Assembly (NCBI GenBank): GCA_009843625.1
Contig: VYDD01000120.1
Span: forward strand, 1-6,303
Reading direction: 5' to 3'
From: Gammaproteobacteria bacterium
GTDB lineage: Bacteria > Gemmatimonadota > Gemmatimonadetes > Longimicrobiales > Gaopeijiaceae
Length of the DNA: 6,303 nt
Position numbers and translations under genes: made by a program. Of this stretch, positions 1 to 4,743 are shown in pieces; within the stretch, counting starts at the first letter, position 1, and every line of letters starts with the position of its first letter. The notes under the pieces are model-generated. The model saw only the letters and a list, made by a program, of their open reading frames with translations. It made no database searches and had not been told where the DNA came from.

Positions 1-651
1 CGCCAGCACCGCTCCGCGCACGGCGGCGTCCGCCTCGAAGCTCCAGCGCACGCACCCGCTGGCCGCGTCGAGCGCCAGCACCTCGCCGAACGGCCCGCCC
101 ACGAGCACGGCGTCGCCGATGACCGTGGGCCTGGTGCGCACTTCTCCCGCGTCCGGGAAGGCGAAGGCCCAGCGCAGCTCCAGATCGGGTATGTCATCGG
201 CGCTCAGGCCAGCCAGCTCAGCGGGCTGGAATCCCGTCGCCTCCAGGTTCCCGCCCCATCCCATCGAGGAGATCGCGTCCAAACCCAGCTCCTGCCAACC
301 GTGGTCGGCGCACAAGGCCGACTCGGGCAGGAGCTCGCTCGCGTAGGCGCGTCCGGTCAGGTATTCGGCCAGCCCGATGCGCTGCTCCCGTGTCAGGTCG
401 GCGCCCTCCACCCGCATCACGCCGTCCTCGAGCGAGGCGACGATCGCGCGCGGCGAAAGCCCTCTGAGGAGCATGGTACCGGGTGTGCGGCTTTCGCCCG
501 CGGCGGTGTGGCAGCCGGCGCAGGCCTCCTCGAACAGTTCCGCCTCGGCCTCGAGACCCGGACGGCCCGCATCCTGGGCGCAGGCGGAGATCAAGGCAGC
601 CCAGGCCACCAGGCCGGTCGCTACGAATCTCGTGAATCCAGGCTTCTTCAT
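1..651 (-). CDS. Cytochrome c/PQQ-repeat quinoprotein lipoprotein (polyvinyl-alcohol-dehydrogenase-like), 3' end cut off
   Basis: The first 217 codons are present and the reading frame runs off the left edge. Residues 1-24 form a lipoprotein signal: a basic start (MKK), a hydrophobic stretch and a lipobox I-S-A-C with Cys24. A single haem c motif C-A-G-C-H lies at 44-48; Met79 in GVMRVEG is a plausible axial ligand, and a short helix ending AEYLTG closes the cytochrome domain near residue 100. From about 118 the sequence (SMGWGGNLEATGFQPAE, then RWAFAFP, then VLALDAASGCVRWSFEADAAV) matches the start of a PQQ-type beta-propeller, as in polyvinyl alcohol dehydrogenase-like quinoproteins with an N-terminal cytochrome. 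The expected role is oxidation of an alcohol or similar substrate outside the inner membrane, with electrons passed through the haem. The PQQ-binding residues lie beyond the edge, so substrate and cofactor are unproven. A GGAG (659-662) sits 7 nt before the ATG. It is the last visible gene of the minus-strand operon, 33 bp after the DUF418 gene. Confidence 0.85.
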   Translation of the reverse strand, partial: MKKPGFTRFVATGLVAWAALISACAQDAGRPGLEAEAELFEEACAGCHTAAGESRTPGTMLLRGLSPRAIVASLEDGVMRVEGADLTREQRIGLAEYLTGRAYASELLPESALCADHGWQELGLDAISSMGWGGNLEATGFQPAELAGLSADDIPDLELRWAFAFPDAGEVRTRPTVIGDAVLVGGPFGEVLALDAASGCVRWSFEADAAVRGAVLA

Positions 652-684
652 GAAGCGTCTCCGGATACCTCTCGAGGGCCGCGC

Positions 685-1899
685 CTACCGCGCCGGAATC
701 CTCGCGTAGGTCAGCGTACGCCAGCCCCACTCGAGCGGGCCATAGCGGTAGCGCCGCAGCACCAGCGGTGACCACCATAGCTCGAGGGCCCACACCCCGA
801 ACACGACCAGCAGCATCTGCCAGCGCTCGACGCTCCCGAACAGCCCGAACCCGTGCCCGTAGAAGATAGTCGTGCACAGGACGGTCTGCGCGAGGTAGTT
901 GGTGAACGCCATGCGCCCGGCGGCGGCCAGGCGAGCCTGCAGAGCGGGAAACCACCGGCGGCGGATTGCCAGCATCACGAGACCGACGTAGCCCAGGGCC
1001 ATCGCCAGGCTTCCCCAGTAGTTGAACTGGAAACCGAGGAAGAAGGAGCGCTCCCAGCTCCATCCGCCGGCGAAGTTCCACCAGATCCCCGCCGCGACCA
1101 CGGGCGTCCCGACTCCGAATCCGATGAGCGCGAGGCGGCTGTAGAAGCTGTCGCTGCGAGTGGCGTCGAGGATTCGCCAGCGGTAGAGCGCCATGCCCAG
1201 GAGCATGACGCCCGTGGCTTTCCACAGCGTGAGGAAGGGGAGGACGGTGGTTTGCATCATCAGGGTATCGGGAACCCGCTGTCCCTGCTGCGCCAGCCAA
1301 TCGCCACGGTACGCGCGCAGGCTGGCCTCGATTTCGGCGGCGGCCGGCGCCCAGGCGGCGGCGATGTCCGCCGTCTCCGCTTCGGGGAGCGCGGGCGCGA
1401 TCAGCCCGACGCTGACGGACAGGAAGCTCGCCACCGACATGACCAGCAGGCCCGTGACCAACAATGCCACGGGCGCGCGGTTCCGCAGCAGGAATACCAG
1501 GCAGCCGCACACCGCGTAGGTCACCAGGAAATCTCCCGCCCAGAGCAGGTATCCGTGCGCGAGGCCGATGAGCAGCAGCCAGAACATGCGCCGGTAGTGC
1601 AGCCCGGCGGAACGGCCGCCGCGGGCTTCCGCGCGCTCGGCGAACAGACAGACACCGGCACCGAACAGGAGCGAGAACAGCGTCATGAACTTCTCGTCGA
1701 CGAGAAGGTGACTCGCCGCCCAGGCGAACAGGTTGGCCCCCGTGAGGTCGCCGTAGGCCGTCGGGTTTGTGTACGCCGCCGACGGCATCGCGAACGACTG
1801 GATGTTCATGACCAGAATGCCGAGCACGGCAAAGCCGCGCAGGACATCCAGGCTGATGATGCGGTCGCTGGCTGCGACCGGATCGAAACGCTCGGTCAG
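685..1899 (-). CDS. DUF418 (YeiB-type) polytopic membrane protein, probable CTG start
   Basis: This is a multi-helix inner-membrane protein of about 404 residues whose family has no settled biochemical function. The N-terminus carries the family signature SLDVLRGFAVLGILVMNIQ (about 16-34). Further hydrophobic helices follow. The C-terminal DUF418 domain is recognisable by GRMAFTNYLAQTVL (around 330), FYGHGFGLFG (346-355) and the terminal block LWWSPLVLRRYRYGPLEW. The start is uncertain. The nearest canonical start, a GTG at 1827, falls inside the signature and would remove LDVLRGFA. The frame stays open back to a TGA at 1942-1944 with no ATG, GTG or TTG in between. I chose the CTG at 1899, which overlaps the TGA of the upstream DoxX-like gene by 4 bp (C-TGA); this would fit translational coupling. 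A conventional annotation would probably give 685-1827. A GGGAG lies directly against the CTG and a GGGG lies 7 nt upstream. Family assignment is firm; the start is inferred. Confidence 0.85.
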   Translation of the reverse strand: MTERFDPVAASDRIISLDVLRGFAVLGILVMNIQSFAMPSAAYTNPTAYGDLTGANLFAWAASHLLVDEKFMTLFSLLFGAGVCLFAERAEARGGRSAGLHYRRMFWLLLIGLAHGYLLWAGDFLVTYAVCGCLVFLLRNRAPVALLVTGLLVMSVASFLSVSVGLIAPALPEAETADIAAAWAPAAAEIEASLRAYRGDWLAQQGQRVPDTLMMQTTVLPFLTLWKATGVMLLGMALYRWRILDATRSDSFYSRLALIGFGVGTPVVAAGIWWNFAGGWSWERSFFLGFQFNYWGSLAMALGYVGLVMLAIRRRWFPALQARLAAAGRMAFTNYLAQTVLCTTIFYGHGFGLFGSVERWQMLLVVFGVWALELWWSPLVLRRYRYGPLEWGWRTLTYARIPAR

Positions 1900-2315
1900 C
1901 TCCCGGCCCCGCCCATGCGATGGTCGAGCGTCATGTGGTCCTCATCCATGGTGCCCCAGAGCACGGCCGCGCCCGCCGCGATGATGATCGACGGGTAGAA
2001 GAGCACGTTCGCGCCCTCTATGAACCAGCCCCACGGGTCGAGTATCGACCGCCACACGGCCACCGCGGTGACGCCCACGATGAGGAACATCAACGGGTAG
2101 GTGCGCCTGCGCCAAAGCCCGAGCACGACCAGCACGCCGAGCAGCGTCTGCAGCACGCCGAACACGCTGAGGAAGAGAGCGCTGTTGCCGATCCCGAAGT
2201 AGAACGAGTCGGCGACCGCCACTCCGTGGTCGACGTTGACGAGCTTGTCCAGCCCCCACATGACCAGCAGCCATCCCGTGCTGATTCTCAGTATGCACAG
2301 TCCCCAACGCTTCAT
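1896..2315 (-). CDS. DoxX-like small membrane protein
   Basis: The protein has 139 residues and about four hydrophobic segments, near residues 5-26, 46-67, 73-88 and 102-120. The N-terminal pattern LRISTGWLLVMWGLDKL resembles the first helix of DoxX-family proteins (R-x-x-x-G-x-x-x-x-x-G-x-x-K-L). DoxX was first described as a subunit of archaeal thiosulfate:quinone oxidoreductase. Many bacterial homologues are of unknown function, some linked to redox homeostasis at the membrane. No cofactor-binding residues can be assigned here. The ATG is preceded by a strong GGAGGAGG 5 nt away. The gene lies 42 bp after the DinB-like gene and its stop overlaps the proposed start of the DUF418 gene, so it is an internal operon member. 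DoxX-like is the best match, but the family is loose and the specific subfamily is not resolved. Confidence 0.7.
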   Translation of the reverse strand: MKRWGLCILRISTGWLLVMWGLDKLVNVDHGVAVADSFYFGIGNSALFLSVFGVLQTLLGVLVVLGLWRRRTYPLMFLIVGVTAVAVWRSILDPWGWFIEGANVLFYPSIIIAAGAAVLWGTMDEDHMTLDHRMGGAGS

Positions 2316-2320
2316 GGCGG

Positions 2321-2328
2321 CCTCCTCC
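2321..2328 (-). promoter_or_regulatory. Strong Shine-Dalgarno of the DoxX-like gene
   Basis: On the minus strand this reads GGAGGAGG and stands 5 nt before the ATG at 2315. It is the best ribosome binding site in the window and fixes the start of the DoxX-like gene. The next gene downstream, whose start overlaps the DoxX-like stop, has no canonical start codon and may depend on ribosomes loaded here. Confidence 0.75.
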
Positions 2329-2357
2329 AGGTGTGGTTTGGTGCGCGGGCTCCCGCC

Positions 2358-2849
2358 TCAGAAGCCCTCGTCGGCCGAAGGCCCGTACATCCCCGGCACG
2401 GGAGCGTCACACCCGCGCAGGTAGACGGCGAGCTGGGCCCGGTGGTGCACGATGTGGTTCATGACGAAGAAGCGGAACACCATCCCCTTCGGCATGGTGA
2501 AGTGGACGGTGTCGCCGGAACGGAGCGTCCACATCTCTTGAAAAGTCTCCGCCGAGGCGGCCTCGAGGGCCTCGCGCGCGTCGGCGATGGTCGCGTCGTA
2601 TGCCGCCACGATCTCGGCGGTGCTTGCGAACTGCTGCGCCTCCCAGGGCTGGGACAGGTCGATCTCGTCCTGCTCGAATGTGGGCCGGGTCCAGCCGCCC
2701 ACCGTGGCAACGTGGGTCGCGAGTTCGCGCATGGTCCACGACTTCTCGTGGGGGCGGTACTCGAGATGCTCGTCGGGTATGGCCTCGAGCATCCGGCGCG
2801 TGTTCTGGCTCTCGTGATCGAATTCCGGGAGAAGCATGGCTCCTTGCAT
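2358..2849 (-). CDS. DinB-family four-helix metalloprotein
   Basis: The protein has 163 residues, typical of the DinB/YfiT-like superfamily. Members are four-helix bundles with a three-histidine metal site; characterised relatives include thiol-dependent transferases and a maleylpyruvate isomerase, but most are uncharacterised. The histidines are visible as His46 in RELATHVATVGGW and His132/His136 in NHIVHHRAQLAVYLRG. The C-terminus ends VPGMYGPSADEGF, the common P-x-x-YGPS-x-DE tail of this group. The start was taken as the ATG at 2849, with AGGA about 9 nt upstream. A second in-frame ATG at 2837 has GGAG only 2 nt away, which is too close. It is the first gene of the minus-strand operon and faces apaG across a 191-bp spacer. 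The name comes from B. subtilis DinB, but DNA-damage control is not implied here. The substrate is unknown. Confidence 0.88.
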   Translation of the reverse strand: MQGAMLLPEFDHESQNTRRMLEAIPDEHLEYRPHEKSWTMRELATHVATVGGWTRPTFEQDEIDLSQPWEAQQFASTAEIVAAYDATIADAREALEAASAETFQEMWTLRSGDTVHFTMPKGMVFRFFVMNHIVHHRAQLAVYLRGCDAPVPGMYGPSADEGF

Positions 2850-3008
2850 GTCGGCGTGTCCTGTGCGAGGGTCTGGGAGGAACGCGAAAAGGCAGGAACC
2901 AATCTAGCGAGCGCGGATCGACCGTGGGAAGCCATCGACCCACCGAACCTCCCGGGCGGGAACAGGGGAGTGACGGGAACGGCGTATCCTCGAATCCGGC
3001 AGGGGGCC

Positions 3009-3035
3009 GCGGCGCCCGCCCGCCGCTGGAGGCGG
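3009..3035 (+). repeat. Two overlapping, mutually exclusive GC-rich hairpins at the apaG ribosome binding site
   Basis: GCGGCG (3009-3014) can pair with CGCCGC (3021-3026) across a 6-nt loop. Alternatively CCGCC (3020-3024) can pair with GGCGG (3031-3035) across GCTGGA. The second fold overlaps the Shine-Dalgarno GGAGG at 3028-3032; the first leaves it free. The pairings are read directly from the sequence. In DNA this GC-rich such short repeats arise easily by chance, so a regulatory role is only a possibility. Confidence 0.3.
3028..3032 (+). promoter_or_regulatory. Shine-Dalgarno of apaG
   Basis: GGAGG stands 8 nt before the ATG at 3041 and settles the apaG start. The frame is open far upstream, but only residues from this ATG onward resemble ApaG. 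Confidence 0.7.
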
Positions 3036-3040
3036 ACGCG

Positions 3041-3415
3041 ATGACGATCTCGGTTCGTCCCGAGTACGCGACCCGCTACTCCGATCCCCGCGTCCACCAG
3101 TACGTCTTCACCTACGACGTCACGATCAGGAACGTGGGCGGCGAGACGGCGCAGCTGCTCTGGCGCCACTGGCTGATTCACGATCCCGTGGCGGGCGACC
3201 ACGAAGTCGAAGGGGAGGGCGTGGTGGGCGAGTTCCCGGTGCTGCGGCCGGGCGAGGCGCACCGCTACCAGAGCTTCTGCGTACTCCGCGGTCCGAATGG
3301 CCACATGGAGGGGTTCTACCACTTCCGGCGGGGGGACGGCTCCCTGTTCCGCGCTCCGATCCCGCGCTTCCACTTCCGTGCCCCGCCCGAGGTGGCGGGC
3401 ACCGTGTTCAACTAG
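3041..3415 (+). CDS. apaG: ApaG-domain protein
   Basis: The 124-residue product matches the usual ApaG length of about 125. ApaG is a small single-domain protein with an immunoglobulin/fibronectin-III-like beta fold. It has been linked genetically to Co2+/Mg2+ handling and to the apaH region in enterobacteria, but its biochemical role is unclear; the same fold occurs in some eukaryotic F-box proteins. Recognisable blocks in order are YVFTYDVTIRNVGGETAQLL (21-40), RHWLIHD (42-48), the glycine-rich GEGVVGE (58-64), LRPGE (68-72) and GHMEGFYHF (87-95), followed by IPRFHF near the end. The Shine-Dalgarno is GGAGG. The gene is not next to ksgA or apaH here and seems to be a single-gene transcript. 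Its stop TAG shares a CTAG palindrome with the stop of the convergent aminotransferase-like gene, so the two coding regions overlap by 4 bp. Confidence 0.95.
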   Translation: MTISVRPEYATRYSDPRVHQYVFTYDVTIRNVGGETAQLLWRHWLIHDPVAGDHEVEGEGVVGEFPVLRPGEAHRYQSFCVLRGPNGHMEGFYHFRRGDGSLFRAPIPRFHFRAPPEVAGTVFN

Positions 3416-4575
3416 GAAGGCAGCACCGATCGCAGCGCATCCCAGAGCGCCGCCACGTCCGCTTCGTCGTTGTAGACGTGGGGCGAGATGCGGAGCGCCG
3501 TCCCGCGCAGCGAGACGTGCACGTTGCGCGCTGCCAGCGCCTCGCTCACCGCTCGCGGGTCGAGGCCGGCGGGAGCATGCAGCCCGAAGAGGTGGGGGGC
3601 GCGCCAGGGTCCATCCTCGACGCCGAATCCGGCTTCTCCCGCACGCTCGACCAGCTCGGCCGTGAGATTCCCGCAGTACTCGGCGATGCGGGCGGGCGTC
3701 CACTCGAGCACGAGCTCGAGCGCGGCATTCATCATCGGCACCAGGATGAAGTTGCTGCGCTCGCCGACGTCGTAGCGGGTCGCACCGGGTTCGTAGCTGT
3801 CGGGGTAGTTGCCCGCCAGGCCGGCGAAGTCGCGGCTGCCTTCGCGGCCGATCCACGTCTCTTCCAGGGGGACGCCGTCCAGAAGGCGCGGGCCGAAGTA
3901 GGCCAGACCGATGGAATAGGGCCCCATCAGCCACTTGTAGCCGGAGCAGATGAGTGCGTCGGGCCGGATGCGGGCCACGTCGAACTCCATTGCGCCCACC
4001 GACTGCGTGCCGTCGATGATGAGGTACGCTCCGACTTCCCGGGCGCGCGCGCCAATGGCGTCGATGTCGAAGAGGGTTCCGTTGGTCCAGTGGACGGCGC
4101 CCATGGTGACGACCGCGGTATCGGTGTCGATGGCCTCGAGGATGCGGGTGCTCCAGCGCTCGCCGCAGCCGGGGCCGGGGCGCGCATCCGTCACCCGCAA
4201 CTCGGCCCCGCGCTCGCGGGCGAGCCGTCGCCAGCTGTGCACGTTGCCGGGGAACTGGCGCGCGGTGAGCACGATGTTGGAGCCACGCGCCACGGCGATG
4301 TTGCGGGCGCAGGTCGCCACTCCATAGGAAGCCGCCGGGATGATGGCGATGTTGTCGGCGGGAGCGTTGACGAGGCGGCCGAAGCGGCGGCGCAACTCGT
4401 CGCAGGGGTCGAAGAAGTCGGCGGGCCCGATCCCGCTGGGGGCGCACTTGGCGCGGATACCCTCGATACCGGCTTCCTCCACCACGCGCGCGAGCGGGCT
4501 CAGGTACGCGCAGTTGATGTAGTGGATGTCCGGATCGAGGGAGAAGGCGGACTTCTGGCAGGTGAGTGGGGTCAT
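3412..4575 (-). CDS. PLP-dependent class V aminotransferase (cysteine desulfurase/selenocysteine lyase-like)
   Basis: The product of 387 residues is a fold-type I PLP enzyme. The N-terminus (HYINCAYLSPL, 18-28) is the substrate-side segment typical of class V enzymes. IIPAASYGVATCARNI (78-93) contributes to phosphate binding. The cofactor site is clear: Asp188 and Gln191 in IIDGTQSVGA, and the Schiff-base Lys214 in CSGYKWLMGPYSIG. The C-terminal domain ends with RISPHVYN, the usual class V block. Members include cysteine desulfurases, selenocysteine lyases, kynureninase-like and isopenicillin-N-epimerase-like enzymes. I see no clear mobile-loop catalytic cysteine, so desulfurase activity should not be assumed. 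The start at 4575 gives the conserved-looking MTPLTCQK; an in-frame ATG at 4629 has a better AGGA site but adds 18 residues of low-complexity sequence. It is divergent from the secreted deacylase-like gene and convergent with apaG, with no room for a terminator between the stop codons. Confidence 0.9.
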   Translation of the reverse strand: MTPLTCQKSAFSLDPDIHYINCAYLSPLARVVEEAGIEGIRAKCAPSGIGPADFFDPCDELRRRFGRLVNAPADNIAIIPAASYGVATCARNIAVARGSNIVLTARQFPGNVHSWRRLARERGAELRVTDARPGPGCGERWSTRILEAIDTDTAVVTMGAVHWTNGTLFDIDAIGARAREVGAYLIIDGTQSVGAMEFDVARIRPDALICSGYKWLMGPYSIGLAYFGPRLLDGVPLEETWIGREGSRDFAGLAGNYPDSYEPGATRYDVGERSNFILVPMMNAALELVLEWTPARIAEYCGNLTAELVERAGEAGFGVEDGPWRAPHLFGLHAPAGLDPRAVSEALAARNVHVSLRGTALRISPHVYNDEADVAALWDALRSVLPS

Positions 4576-4743
4576 GGGGCGTGCGCGTGTGTCACCGGGT
4601 GTTCCGGGGGGCTGTCGGCCGGCGGACATTGCCGGTCCTGGTTGGGGGCCACCAATTGTAAGGCACGCCGGGCGGTCGGCATACGCCCGGCCCGGAATGC
4701 CCCCGGGGCCCTGACACCTCGCCCACAGGCCAAGGCTCGACCC
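4576..4743. other. Divergent promoter region between the aminotransferase-like and deacylase-like genes
   Basis: This 168-bp spacer must hold both promoters. The only AT-richer spot is CCAATTGTAAGG at about 4653-4663, a likely place for promoter elements. No good consensus pair could be defined. The most structured part is the perfect inverted repeat at 4667-4691. Ribosome sites are weak: AAGG 8 nt before the deacylase-like ATG, and nothing clear before the ATG at 4575. The spacer shrinks to 114 bp if the aminotransferase-like gene starts at 4629. Confidence 0.5.
4667..4691. repeat. Perfect 8-bp inverted repeat in the divergent spacer
   Basis: GCCGGGCG (4667-4674) is followed, after the 9-nt spacer GTCGGCATA, by its exact reverse complement CGCCCGGC (4684-4691). 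It lies 52 bp before the deacylase-like ATG and 91 bp before the aminotransferase-like ATG. It could be an operator for a dimeric regulator or a hairpin in the leader RNA. It lacks a T-run, so it is not a terminator. Chance is possible at this GC content. Confidence 0.4.

Larger units (their letters stand above)
2850..3040. other. Divergent spacer between the DinB-like gene and apaG
   Basis: This 191-bp stretch must carry the promoters for both the four-gene minus-strand operon and apaG. I see no convincing -35/-10 pair on either strand. TATCCT at 2985-2990 is a passable -10 for apaG but has no -35 partner. The plus-strand end holds overlapping GC-rich inverted repeats next to the apaG ribosome binding site. 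No small gene with a credible ribosome site was found. The frame that stays open upstream of apaG lacks family similarity. Confidence 0.5.

Noticed and set aside
218..1510. Minus-strand open frame of 430 residues across the quinoprotein and DUF418 genes
   Set aside because: It is a shifted-frame shadow of both. The true frames carry the haem motif, lipobox and DUF418 signatures.
2345..2356. GCGGG/CCCGC hairpin between the DinB-like stop and the DoxX-like gene as a terminator
   Set aside because: The stem is 5 bp with a 2-nt loop and no T-run, and the following gene lies 42 bp away in the same direction.
671..2570. Recurrent CTCGAGG(GCC) strings as a dispersed repeat
   Set aside because: They occur inside coding sequence in varying context and fit codon bias for Leu/Glu/Ala; there is no regular spacing.
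2600..3040. Possible N-terminal extension of apaG
   Set aside because: The frame is open, but the upstream part is antisense to the DinB-like gene, has no ApaG similarity, and the ATG at 3041 has a good ribosome site and gives the normal length.
853..3044. Two long plus-strand frames (853-1998 and 1920-3044) antisense to the left operon
   Set aside because: Low-complexity Arg/Glu/Gln/His-rich translations without family similarity, opposite confident genes.
2459..4447. Minus-strand open frame of 662 residues across apaG and the aminotransferase-like gene
   Set aside because: It is Arg/Pro-rich out-of-frame translation of the real gene plus antisense to apaG, with no recognisable domain.
4656..4685. 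TTGTAA...CATACG as a sigma-70 promoter for the deacylase-like gene
   Set aside because: The 18-bp spacing is acceptable, but both hexamers match the consensus poorly and the second falls in the inverted repeat.
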